Part shown: one piece after another, positions 34,136-42,628 of the stretch
Numbering within the stretch: the stretch's first letter is position 1
Layout: every line of letters starts with the position of its first letter
From: Bacillus sp. 7884-1
Lineage (GTDB): Bacteria; Bacillota; Bacilli; Bacillales; Cytobacillaceae
Assembly: GCF_002272245.1 (NCBI RefSeq)
Contig: NZ_NPDD01000078.1
Span: 1-45,949, forward strand
DNA: 45,949 bases
Reading direction: 5' to 3'
Translations under genes and position numbers: made by a program
Notes under the pieces: model-generated
What the model saw: the letters and a program-made list of their open reading frames with translations, nothing else
Databases searched by the model: none
Told to the model about the DNA's origin: nothing

Positions 34136-35374
34136 ATGACTACTTTTTGGCTAACGAATGTCCGTTTAGAAAAGGGTTTTAAATACGAAAATCATCGTAT
34201 TGCTGGTACCGAGACGGAAATTTGCCACTTGCAAATTGAGGATGGAAAAATTACCGAAATCACGCAGGAATTACCTGATTCTGATGTAAAACAAATGGAT
34301 GCAAATCAACAATTGCTGCTCCCATCATTAAGAGATATGCATATTCACATCGATAAAACCTACTACGGCGGACCTTGGAAGGCTTGTACTCCAATCACAA
34401 ATGGTATTTTTACTAGATTAGAAGAGGAAAAAGAACTACTTCCCAAACTCCTGCCGACAGCACAGGAACGTGCAGAGAAAATGATTGAACTGTATTTGAA
34501 AAATGGACATACCCATATTCGGACCCACTGTAATGTGGACCCAGTGATAGGTCTTAAAAATCTAGAGGCAACAGTGAACGCCTTGAAAAAATACGAGGAT
34601 GTTCTTACATATGAAATCGTTGCCTTTCCGCAGCATGGATTGTTGAAGAGTGACTCTGTCCAATTGATTCGAGATGCGATGAAGAATGGGGCAACACTTG
34701 TTGGCGGAGTTGACCCTGCTACAGTTGATCGAAATATTGAAAAATCTTTATATACGATATTTGAAATTGCTGTTGAAAACAATAAAGGTGTCGATATCCA
34801 TTTACATGATCCAAACACTCTAGGAGCATTTACGTTTGAAAGAATGGCCCATTATACGAAAGAAGCCGGCCTAAAAGGCAGAGCTACCATCAGTCATGGT
34901 ATAGCATTAGCAGATCTTCAGGGAGAAGCACTGAATGAAATGGCTGCTATTTTAAAAGAACAAGAGATTGATGTAACGACTACAGTACCAGTTAATCGTG
35001 CAACCATTCCGATACCAACTCTTGATAAGTTTGGTATTTCAGTATCTGTTGGCCATGACAGTATTACGGATCACTGGTCACCTTTTGGCACTGGGAATAC
35101 GATTCAAAAGCTAGGAACTCTTGCTGAACGATTCCGTATGTCTGATGAATATTCTCTTGCAACTGCTTTGAAATTTGGAACAGGTGGAGTTACTCCGCTA
35201 AATGAAAAAGGAGAGCGCGTTTGGCCAAAGGTTGGCGATGAAGCTACTATGATGCTGGTAAACGCATCATGTTCAGCGGAAGCAGTCGCAAGGAGAGCAG
35301 CAGTGGAAGCATTATTTTTCAAAGGGAAAAAGGTTGAAAGTAAGTTAACAGAATCCAATCCAGTTCAAGTTTAA
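34136..35374 (+). CDS. Cytosine deaminase/AtzC-like amidohydrolase (paralogue 2)
   Basis: A 412-residue amidohydrolase with MHIHIDKTYYGG (His69, His71), His in IHLHDPN, His in ISHGIALA and Asp in GHDSITDHW. It has the same branch-specific HIDK and His-Asp change from CodA as paralogue 1. The start GGAGGAATAGG-ATG is unambiguous. It is in tandem with paralogue 3, 15 bp apart, both downstream of binding protein 3. Three paralogues with conserved metal ligands but different substrate loops suggest successive steps or related substrates of one class. Substrate not identifiable from sequence. Confidence 0.83.
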   Translation: MTTFWLTNVRLEKGFKYENHRIAGTETEICHLQIEDGKITEITQELPDSDVKQMDANQQLLLPSLRDMHIHIDKTYYGGPWKACTPITNGIFTRLEEEKELLPKLLPTAQERAEKMIELYLKNGHTHIRTHCNVDPVIGLKNLEATVNALKKYEDVLTYEIVAFPQHGLLKSDSVQLIRDAMKNGATLVGGVDPATVDRNIEKSLYTIFEIAVENNKGVDIHLHDPNTLGAFTFERMAHYTKEAGLKGRATISHGIALADLQGEALNEMAAILKEQEIDVTTTVPVNRATIPIPTLDKFGISVSVGHDSITDHWSPFGTGNTIQKLGTLAERFRMSDEYSLATALKFGTGGVTPLNEKGERVWPKVGDEATMMLVNASCSAEAVARRAAVEALFFKGKKVESKLTESNPVQV

Positions 35375-35389
35375 AGGAGGAATGAAAGA

Positions 35390-36610
35390 ATGACCACTCC
35401 ATATTGGTTAACAAATGTAAGATTAGAAACAGGATATATTCAGGATGGAAAAGGTGTTTACGAAACGAAAACAGAGCTTTTTCATTTGAAAATCGAGGAT
35501 GGTAAAATTGTAGAGAAGAAATCTAATAGCTTTGCCATTCCACAAGCTGAGAAAACGATTGATGGAAAAGGACTATTAGCTCTTCCAACATTTAAAGAAA
35601 TGCACAATCACTTAGATAAAACTTATCTTTCTCTTGATTGGAAGGCCCCTATTCCAGCAAACAATTTGGAAGAACGTTTACGGTTGGAAGCTATGGAACT
35701 TGAGGAATTAGCTCCAACAGCTAAGCAGCGGGCCAGTGCCATGATTGAGTTACTTCTTTCTAATGGTTCCACTCATATCCGGACACATGTGAACATCGAT
35801 CCTTATATTGGCATGAAAAACCTAGAGGGTGTAAAAGCTGCGCTTGAGAATTATTCTGATAAGCTGACCTATGAAATCGTAGCATTCCCTCAACACGGTC
35901 TCCTAAGAGAAAATGTGATTCCATTGATGAAAGAAGCAATGAGGTCAGGAGCAAACCTAGTCGGTGGTCTAGATCCAGCTGGTATTGACCGTAATATCGA
36001 AAAATCACTTTATGAAGTAATGAATCTTGCGACCGAATTTGATGCCGATATTGATATTCATTTACATGATAATGGACATGTCGGCTTTTATACAGTCGAT
36101 AAATTTGCTGAAATGGTTGAAGAAGCAAATTGGCACAATCGAGCAGCCGTTAGTCATGCTTTTAGTTTAGGAGAAGTGCCGGTACCTCAGCAGGAAGAAA
36201 TCGCAGAAAAATTAAGCAGACTTGGTATGTCAATCATGTCGACCATCCCAATTACAAAAAACCTTCCGCCAATTGATTTGCTAGATCGAAAGGGTGTAAA
36301 TGTCTACCTAGGATGCGACGGTTTCTATGATTCTTGGGGACCATACGGAACAGGGGATGTATTAGAGAAGGTAACACGATACGGTGAACTTTATCGAAGA
36401 AGTGATGAACGCTCATTAGCACAATCGTTAAAATTTGCGACAGGCGGTCTAACCCCTTTAACGAATGAAGGTGAAGTAGCCTGGCCTCTTGAAGGAGATG
36501 TAGCAAGTCTAGTTCTTGTCAATGCAACTTGTTCAGCAGAAGCGGTTGCAAGAACACCGAAGCGTGAGGCAGTTATTTTTCAAGGTAAAGTAGTATCAGG
36601 ACAATTGTAA
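35390..36610 (+). CDS. Cytosine deaminase/AtzC-like amidohydrolase (paralogue 3)
   Basis: A 406-residue amidohydrolase with MHNHLDKTYLS (His72, His74), His in IHLHDNG, His in VSHAFSLG and Asp in GCDGFYDSWG. It is closer to paralogue 1 (shared ETGYI, TKTELFHL, and YDSW) than to its tandem neighbour, so the tandem pair is not simply the most recent duplication. AAAGGAGGAATG precedes the start. Last gene of the binding protein 3 operon, ending at a terminator shared with the convergent pucR-like gene. Confidence 0.83.
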   Translation: MTTPYWLTNVRLETGYIQDGKGVYETKTELFHLKIEDGKIVEKKSNSFAIPQAEKTIDGKGLLALPTFKEMHNHLDKTYLSLDWKAPIPANNLEERLRLEAMELEELAPTAKQRASAMIELLLSNGSTHIRTHVNIDPYIGMKNLEGVKAALENYSDKLTYEIVAFPQHGLLRENVIPLMKEAMRSGANLVGGLDPAGIDRNIEKSLYEVMNLATEFDADIDIHLHDNGHVGFYTVDKFAEMVEEANWHNRAAVSHAFSLGEVPVPQQEEIAEKLSRLGMSIMSTIPITKNLPPIDLLDRKGVNVYLGCDGFYDSWGPYGTGDVLEKVTRYGELYRRSDERSLAQSLKFATGGLTPLTNEGEVAWPLEGDVASLVLVNATCSAEAVARTPKREAVIFQGKVVSGQL

Positions 36611-36613
36611 ATT

Positions 36614-36650
36614 AAATGCCCCGCTATTTATTAATTAACGGGGCATTGTT
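36614..36650. terminator. Bidirectional terminator
   Basis: ATGCCCCG (36616-36623) pairs with CGGGGCAT (36639-36646) across an AT-rich loop, between the amidohydrolase operon and the convergent PucR-family gene. Confidence 0.88.
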
Positions 36651-36655
36651 TCGTC

Positions 36656-38365
36656 TTATGAGTCTGTGTGAAGTTTCTTATTTAAAAGTCTAAAAATCTT
36701 TAATGCTAATTGGATTTGAAGCAGTTCCTCTGAATTCTTTAAATCAGAATTTAATATTTCTTTGATTTTCTCTATTCTATAGATGAGTGTGTTCCGGTGC
36801 AAGAACATTGCTTTTGATGTTTCGCTGATATTAAGGTTATTCTGAAAATAATTCTCTAATGTAATAATGTAGCTTGTTCCATGTAATTGATCGTTTTCAA
36901 AAACTTTTCCAAGCCGCTTCATAAAAAATTCTTCTAATTCCATATCTTTAATATTGGAATCTAAAAAGTGATAGATTGAATGATCTTCAAAATGGGATAC
37001 TCCGCCACTATTTTTAAATTTTTGCATTAATCTTATTGATTCATTTGCTTCTGAAAAGCTTTTATGAAGAGAACGAATCGTTCCGTACTGTCTGCCAATT
37101 CCGATTAAGAAGGTAGAATTGGTTATTTGCTTAGTCAGGATACTGTATAGGTTATTAGTGTATTGTTTTGCTTCATAAACAGAAACTGCTGGCCGATTTT
37201 CGTGCTGACCAATTAAGATGATGATTCGATTGTTTCGATGGAAGCAGGTAACTTCTCCGTCTGCTTTATTAGCGTAATCATAAATTAAATCAACACATTT
37301 TCTAGCCTTATTCTCTAAGCTAACCCTTCTAGCCACCATGTCCTCATACTGCTGAAACTCCTCTGATTCTATATTAATCACAATACAGTAATACATATAA
37401 TTTGAGTGAAGTCCATGCATTTCACTTAGTGTGTGGATGGTTTCGCTAGAGGTTATTTTTCCAGTTAGCAAATCATCGAAAAAGTCCTGTCTGATTTTTA
37501 ATTTTACTTCCTCTATTTCCTTGGCTTTTATCCTTTCAAGTGCTATGTTTGTCGATGCTTGTTCTAAAATAATGAAGTCAAATTCAGATAGTTCACTTAC
37601 TGTTTGCCATACAATTATATATCCATAAATAGAGCTTCCTGCTGCAACAGGCAGGATTCTACATTTTATTTCCATGCCTTCTAAATAATAAATTCGTTTA
37701 ATTGTCTTTTTTATTTCACTAATATTTTTTGGAATAGAGTCAATGAATTCTTTTGAGAACACGGGTCTATTTTTCACCAATTCAAGACAGTATGAAAGCG
37801 GAACTTTATTATTTACATGTTCTGTAAAGTCCACTAGCTTCCATTCTTCATTTACAAAAATAATCGGATTATTAATGGTCTCAGATAACATCGATAAAAC
37901 TCTATCAATTCCGCCGCCTTCAAGTGTAATTCTAAAAAATAGATTATGTATGTCTAGGGTTTTTCTATTTAATAAATCGTATCTTCCTGATGCTTTTTCA
38001 TTAATAATCGAGATGACCCTTGATAAAGTATATTCAAATGGTAACTCCAGTAAAGGTAATCCAAGCTTGTTTGCTTGGTCAATCATGTTCTGTGGGAGTT
38101 TATCAAAGTATCTTTTCATTTTGATCACTAGTCCGGCACAGTTAATTTCTGAAAGCTCCTTAATGATTCGATTTTGTAATTCTTCATTGTCTTTAAAAAT
38201 ATATCCTGTAGATAATAGCAGTTCATTTGGTGAAAGCCAGTCGAATGCCTCAGGATTTTCAATAATATTAACAATGGTTATCTCATTATTAATTCCTGTT
38301 TCCCCAGCTACTATTTTTAATCCATCAATGGCTTTAATTGCAAAAAGGTCTTTAACAGTCAACAA
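36656..38365 (-). CDS. PucR-family transcriptional regulator
   Basis: A 569-residue regulator with the PucR layout: an N-terminal sensing domain beginning TVKDLFAIKAIDGLKIVAGETG (residues 1-125), a central GGDEF-like segment, and a C-terminal PucR-type helix-turn-helix (LENYFQNNLNISETSKAMFLHRNTLIYRIEKIKEIL). B. subtilis PucR controls purine-degradation genes. It is divergent from an NCS2 permease with two copies of the conserved motif between them, and the motif recurs before the FdrA and NCS2 operons, so it is the likely master of that regulon. The start is TTG at 38365 with AGGATG 8 bp upstream. Confidence 0.93.
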   Translation of the reverse strand: MLTVKDLFAIKAIDGLKIVAGETGINNEITIVNIIENPEAFDWLSPNELLLSTGYIFKDNEELQNRIIKELSEINCAGLVIKMKRYFDKLPQNMIDQANKLGLPLLELPFEYTLSRVISIINEKASGRYDLLNRKTLDIHNLFFRITLEGGGIDRVLSMLSETINNPIIFVNEEWKLVDFTEHVNNKVPLSYCLELVKNRPVFSKEFIDSIPKNISEIKKTIKRIYYLEGMEIKCRILPVAAGSSIYGYIIVWQTVSELSEFDFIILEQASTNIALERIKAKEIEEVKLKIRQDFFDDLLTGKITSSETIHTLSEMHGLHSNYMYYCIVINIESEEFQQYEDMVARRVSLENKARKCVDLIYDYANKADGEVTCFHRNNRIIILIGQHENRPAVSVYEAKQYTNNLYSILTKQITNSTFLIGIGRQYGTIRSLHKSFSEANESIRLMQKFKNSGGVSHFEDHSIYHFLDSNIKDMELEEFFMKRLGKVFENDQLHGTSYIITLENYFQNNLNISETSKAMFLHRNTLIYRIEKIKEILNSDLKNSEELLQIQLALKIFRLLNKKLHTDS

Positions 38366-38402
38366 TCTTTACACATCCTAAATTATCATTTCATCACTAT
38401 TT

Positions 38403-38481
38403 ATTGTACAACATGCTCAAATGAATTCAAGTCTTTTTGGTTCCGATAAACAATGACGATTATAGGCATTAGAATTAAAAT
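38403..38481 (+). promoter_or_regulatory. PucR-type conserved promoter D (third NCS2 permease)
   Basis: Copy D. It begins ATTGTACAAC (palindrome TTGTACAA 38404-38411), contains AAATGAATTC and CTTTTTGGTT, and ends ATGACG (38453-38458). TAAAAT at 38476-38481 follows after exactly 17 bp. It points away from pucR, so the regulator gene may be read from the other strand of the same region. Confidence 0.72.
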
Positions 38482-38572
38482 GGTATATAGAATAAGGGGT
38501 AGAAAGTTATTATTACCAAAAAGGGAGGTATATATATCCTGTAGGTATCTTCAGTCAAACTAAACATAAATC

Positions 38573-38628
38573 ATTGTGCATATCGCCTAATTGAATTGGT
38601 GTTATTTTGGGCAAGATAACCATAAAGT
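38573..38628 (+). promoter_or_regulatory. Degenerate fifth copy of the conserved motif (E)
   Basis: ATTGTGCA, GCCTAATTGAATT and ATTTTGG occur at the same relative positions as in copies A-D, but the -35-like part reads TAAAGT and no clear -10 follows. It may be a second operator for the permease rather than a promoter. Nothing else was recognised in 38482-38721. Confidence 0.5.
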
Positions 38629-38721
38629 ATTAGAAGTTTTTCTTAAACTTTGTTTTTTTTACTGCCAAATATGATCCGAGCTTTGACACTTTTAGAAATT
38701 TGAAAGGTTACTAAATCCTCT

Positions 38722-40005
38722 ATGAATACAGAAAACAAATACTTAAGTGGGTTTCAATGGTTTGTCTATTTGATGGCTAATTCTATTGCACTTCCAATTG
38801 TAATTGGAAATGTATTTCTGCTTACTGCAACTGAAATATCAGCTTTAATGCAGCGAACTTTTTTTATCGTCGGGCTTAGTTCGTTTATGCAGGCGAAATT
38901 CGGCCATCGATTTCCCATTGCAGATGGGCCAGCCGGTTCTTGGGTAAGTATTTTTGTTATTTTTGCAAGTATTGGCACGCAGCAAGGAATGACCATGATC
39001 GAGACATTACAAACACTTGAGGCTGGTTTAATCGTTGCTGGATTATTATTATTTATGCTAGGGATAACAAAGTGGGTTCAACATTTATTGTTTCTCTTTA
39101 CACCAATTGTAACTGGCACGTTTCTGTTTATTTTAGCCATACAATTAAGTGGAGTCTTTATTAAAGGGATGGTGTCAATAGATAACAGGACCGGTCAGAT
39201 AGATGTGGTCAGCTTTCTCCTCTCAATTTTTGTTTTTATTATTATTATTATATTTTCTTCAAAAGCTAAAGGGTGGTTAAAGAGCTATGCCATCTTATTA
39301 GGAATCTTGGCAGGGTGGATTACATTTCTTGTTTTTGGAAAAGGTCATCTTAGCATTTCAATCTATACTGATTTTATTGAGCTCCCGGAAATTTTCCCAT
39401 GGGGTTTCCCAAAAATAACTGGGGGTGTATTGGTTACAGCTATTTTATTCACCTTTTTACTTATTTCTAATACATTTGCTGCCATTTCTGCTGCAGAGGA
39501 ATCAATTCCAAATAATAAAGGACAATTCCATGAAAAACTTATTCGGGGAACGTGGATAGGGGGAGTTTCTCATCTTTTTTCTGCAGTATTCTCAACAATT
39601 GCTGTTGTACCATTGCCAGCTACAGCTGGTTTTGTCAGATTAACAAAACAATATCGTATTATTCCTTTTTTGTTTGCTTGTGGGATTATGGTAATCATTT
39701 CATTATCTCCTAGTATTGTTGGCTTGTTGGCCACCTTACCTTTACCAGTAGCCAGCGCAGCACTTCTAGCCACACTAATCGAGATGCTTGGAATAGCGAT
39801 TCGCTCACTGACAAAACAGCCGTTAAATGACAGGAATATTACTATTATTGGGATATCTTTACTATTTGGGATAGGAGTCATGTTTTTACCCGATGAGACC
39901 TTTAACGGTCTTCCATATATCATACAAAATATAGGGAAAAATGGTTTATTAGTAGGAACATTTCTAGCGATTATTTTTGAACAACTTTGGAAACCAAAAA
40001 ATTAA
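38722..40005 (+). CDS. Purine/pyrimidine permease, NCS2 family (paralogue 3)
   Basis: A 427-residue membrane protein with about 12 helices, in the uracil/xanthine (NAT/NCS2) branch and resembling B. subtilis YwdJ-type permeases. FPIADGPAGSWVSI and the ISAAEESI loop match NAT-family positions. It is shorter than, and only distantly related to, the two AzgA-like permeases at 7992 and 11330. Divergent from pucR and under the conserved motif, it likely imports the inducer or substrate of the regulon. The start has only a distant GAAAGG, so translation initiation is uncertain. Confidence 0.85.
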   Translation: MNTENKYLSGFQWFVYLMANSIALPIVIGNVFLLTATEISALMQRTFFIVGLSSFMQAKFGHRFPIADGPAGSWVSIFVIFASIGTQQGMTMIETLQTLEAGLIVAGLLLFMLGITKWVQHLLFLFTPIVTGTFLFILAIQLSGVFIKGMVSIDNRTGQIDVVSFLLSIFVFIIIIIFSSKAKGWLKSYAILLGILAGWITFLVFGKGHLSISIYTDFIELPEIFPWGFPKITGGVLVTAILFTFLLISNTFAAISAAEESIPNNKGQFHEKLIRGTWIGGVSHLFSAVFSTIAVVPLPATAGFVRLTKQYRIIPFLFACGIMVIISLSPSIVGLLATLPLPVASAALLATLIEMLGIAIRSLTKQPLNDRNITIIGISLLFGIGVMFLPDETFNGLPYIIQNIGKNGLLVGTFLAIIFEQLWKPKN

Positions 40006-40040
40006 GCTGCAGAGGCATATGTTCTGCAGCTTCACTATTT
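40004..40040. terminator. Terminator after the third NCS2 permease
   Basis: AAGCTGCAGA (40004-40013) pairs with TCTGCAGCTT (40023-40032), 9-nt loop, beginning in the stop codon region. The T-content downstream is moderate. Confidence 0.75.
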
Positions 40041-40094
40041 TAATTGCTGATTTGAGAAAATATATCACATGATCTATTGTTTCATGAACATACA

Positions 40095-41171
40095 TCAATA
40101 GGGTGTATAATCAACGTTTGGCGTATATTTATTGGTTGCATTCCATAACAAATATTCATTGATTCCCTGTTCATGTAATGCTCGGATTTGATCTTCTACT
40201 TCTTTCTTGCCATAGACCTTATAATTACCATTTCCAAGCCAAGAAGCAGTGAAATCTTGCAGCCATGGCCGAGATATAGGGGGATTATTTAACTTCTTTA
40301 ATCGTTCCTTTTCAACCTTAGCATAGCCCTCAACGAGGTGATAGGGCTGTAAATCTGGCTTTTGAATACCAAATATGGAGGTCCAATGACTTGGATAAAT
40401 CATCGCAGAAATGACATCAACATTTTGTGCGATATTCGTGAAATTCTGCCCAATTCCTGCTGCTTCAGGAATGACGGTTGCATTTCCAAAGACATCGACT
40501 GAAACCTTCACATTGTAGGGCTTGAGTTTTTCTCTAGCGTATCTTACAAATTCACTTACAGCCCTAACCCTAATCCCTTGAAATGCCGATTTATCGTAGA
40601 CAAGCTGGTTTTCCACCCTTTCAAACTTCTCAGGAAATCGTACATAATCAAATTGAATTTCTTTGAACCCTAAATTTACTGCTTCTATAGCCAGGCCGAT
40701 ATTATAATCCCAAACTTCCTTAAGAAAGGGGTTAGTGAAGGAATCACCCCGAGCGTTTTTCCATACTCCATTAGTGGTTTTATAAGATAAATTTGGGTAC
40801 TTATTGGCCAGTACATTATCCTTAAAAACGACAATTCTGGCGATTGGGTAAATGTTATTCTTCTTTAACGTGTTCATGAGTGAAGAAGGATTTGGAATGT
40901 ATGGACGGCCGATTGAGTAATAGGGTGATTTTTTTGAAGGGATGAAGGTAAGATTCCCATGATCATCTTTAATATCAATAACCATTGCGTTTAAATCGGT
41001 ACTGTTAACGAGAGAAAGCAATTGATTAAATAAGGGTTTATTTGTATTTGGAGCATTTACATAGATACCTCTGATGGGTTCTGGAAATGGTTTAGAAGCT
41101 TGAACAATTTCATGAAATGGAAGGCTGAAGGATAGTAGGATGACATAAAGGGTTAGTAGATATTTTCTCAT
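40095..41171 (-). CDS. Secreted putative glycoside hydrolase, DUF4015
   Basis: A 358-residue exported protein. An N-terminal signal peptide (about residues 1-25) precedes a TIM-barrel-like domain with PEPIRGIYVNAP, NAMVIDIKDDHGNLTF and FKEIQFDYVRFPE, signatures of the DUF4015 putative glycosyl hydrolase family. It is likely to act on cell-wall or matrix sugar; no substrate is known. ATG at 41171 is used because AGGAGCG is 6 bp upstream; the frame extends 15 codons with no site. It stands alone and is unrelated to the catabolic island. Confidence 0.85.
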   Translation of the reverse strand: MRKYLLTLYVILLSFSLPFHEIVQASKPFPEPIRGIYVNAPNTNKPLFNQLLSLVNSTDLNAMVIDIKDDHGNLTFIPSKKSPYYSIGRPYIPNPSSLMNTLKKNNIYPIARIVVFKDNVLANKYPNLSYKTTNGVWKNARGDSFTNPFLKEVWDYNIGLAIEAVNLGFKEIQFDYVRFPEKFERVENQLVYDKSAFQGIRVRAVSEFVRYAREKLKPYNVKVSVDVFGNATVIPEAAGIGQNFTNIAQNVDVISAMIYPSHWTSIFGIQKPDLQPYHLVEGYAKVEKERLKKLNNPPISRPWLQDFTASWLGNGNYKVYGKKEVEDQIRALHEQGINEYLLWNATNKYTPNVDYTPY

Positions 41172-41229
41172 AACATCGCTCCTTTGTTGTTTATTACCTA
41201 TTAGAATGTGCAGCAAAGGTGATTTTTAT

Positions 41230-41262
41230 AAAAAAGAGCTATCTTGAAGATCAAGATAGCCC
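41230..41262 (-). terminator. Terminator of the DUF445 gene
   Basis: GCTATCTTG (41238-41246) pairs with CAAGATAGC (41252-41260). In minus-strand sense a T6 run follows the stem. Confidence 0.88.
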
Positions 41263-41267
41263 AATTT

Positions 41268-42524
41268 TTAAAAAATCAATTTCAATCCAACTAAGATAAG
41301 TCCGATTAGGAATCCGCAGACGGCGCCATTTACTCGGATCCATTGCAGGTCTTTTCCAACATTGTTTTCAATCATATCAATGAGTGTTTTATTATCGAGT
41401 TTTTCGAGATTTTCTGCAACGAGTCTTCCAATTTTCGCATGATTATTATCCACAAAAATAGAAATTTGATTCTGAATCCAAGACTCAATAGCGACGACTT
41501 TTTCATTATCTGCTTTCAGGTTTTCAAGTGCCTTTGATAAAAGAGGAAGGAGATAATCCTCGTAAAAATTAGGTACTTCGATAAGGAAACTAGCTTTTTG
41601 TTTTAGCTGTTCAACAAATTCCGTGATTTTATCCTCTAACTTCCATTCTGAAATCATTTGTTCCTTTATTGTGTTTAATTCCAAAGCGAGATTTTCGTCG
41701 GATTTAATATCTTGTAGTTTTGTATTTATATGAAAAAGTAAGGTTTGCCTATTTTGATTAAAGGGATCACTAAAGCTTTTTACACCTTTTTGTATAAGAC
41801 CTTGAATAATATTCCCTAATTTCTCCTCATTGACAATGTTCGTAAATGATTTAAGTGCAAATTGCATAAAACCATCTGCTTTGATATTTTCAAGTGCATC
41901 TACTGCCATCCTGCCAAGTCTTTCTTTTGTACTTTCCTTTTTTGCCCAGTCATCTACCTCTTTTAGGATAAAATCAAGTGCTTTTTCATCATACTTCCTA
42001 TTTAGCAGTTGATCAATGGCTAGGGGAAGGTAGTTACTTACATCTAAATCTTTAAGCTTTAATTTCAACTCTTCTGCAATGATGGGTGCCAGCTTTTTAC
42101 TGTCAATAGAATGAAGTAAATGTTGAATCAAATTAACAACGGCTTTTCTCACGTGTTGTCCGCTTAGAGAATTCTGTGCTAAATGAAATAGCTTCTCGGT
42201 AAATGAAATGCTCGATATTTTTTTTCTAATGCTTTCTTTGGTCAGCCAATCATTTTCAAGCATTGAAATAATTGCTGCAATAATTCTTTTTCGGTTTTTC
42301 GGTAAAAGTGCTGTATGAGGTATTGGTATACCTAGAGGGTGACGAAATAATGCAGTAACTGCAAACCAATCGGCAAGTCCCCCGACCAACCCTGCTTCAA
42401 ATCCCCCTTGAAGGATTATTCCCCAAAGGGAATCCTGAAAAGGAAATGTAGCGACAAAACCTACTCCCATTACAGCTAGAGAAATCGTCGCTAAGTGCTT
42501 CGATTTATTCTTTTTTCTCGACAT
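41268..42524 (-). CDS. DUF445 family membrane protein (YheB-like)
   Basis: A 418-residue protein of the DUF445 family. An N-terminal hydrophobic hairpin contains GGFEAGLVGGLADWFAVTALFRHPLGIPIPHTALLP, the family hallmark. A long alpha-helical middle follows, and a C-terminal membrane helix is preceded by WIRVNGAVCGFLIG. The function is unknown; family members are envelope or spore-associated in bacilli. ATG at 42524 has GAGGGA 7 bp upstream; a start five codons earlier would overlap that site. A terminator lies just beyond its end. Confidence 0.88.
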   Translation of the reverse strand: MSRKKNKSKHLATISLAVMGVGFVATFPFQDSLWGIILQGGFEAGLVGGLADWFAVTALFRHPLGIPIPHTALLPKNRKRIIAAIISMLENDWLTKESIRKKISSISFTEKLFHLAQNSLSGQHVRKAVVNLIQHLLHSIDSKKLAPIIAEELKLKLKDLDVSNYLPLAIDQLLNRKYDEKALDFILKEVDDWAKKESTKERLGRMAVDALENIKADGFMQFALKSFTNIVNEEKLGNIIQGLIQKGVKSFSDPFNQNRQTLLFHINTKLQDIKSDENLALELNTIKEQMISEWKLEDKITEFVEQLKQKASFLIEVPNFYEDYLLPLLSKALENLKADNEKVVAIESWIQNQISIFVDNNHAKIGRLVAENLEKLDNKTLIDMIENNVGKDLQWIRVNGAVCGFLIGLILVGLKLIF

Positions 42525-42597
42525 CTTTGAATCCCTCATTTTTTTACTAAAGTATGCTAGCTAATGCTATTATCTCAATATCGCAAAAAAAAGCAAA

Positions 42598-42628
42598 AAA
42601 AAACTCCTATCTAATGAGAGGAGTTTTC
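42598..42628 (-). terminator. Terminator of the AtpZ-domain gene
   Basis: AAAACTCCT (42600-42608) pairs with AGGAGTTTT (42619-42627), overlapping the last codons of the gene. A long T-run follows in minus-strand sense. Confidence 0.9.

Noticed and set aside
34363..34818. 151-codon minus-strand open frame inside amidohydrolase paralogue 2
   Set aside because: Mirror of the metal-site region of the real enzyme; composition is atypical and no start signal is present.
37743..38381. 212-codon plus-strand open frame opposite the pucR-like gene
   Set aside because: Antisense shadow of the regulator's N-terminal half, without Shine-Dalgarno sequence or family features; it would also occupy the pucR start region.
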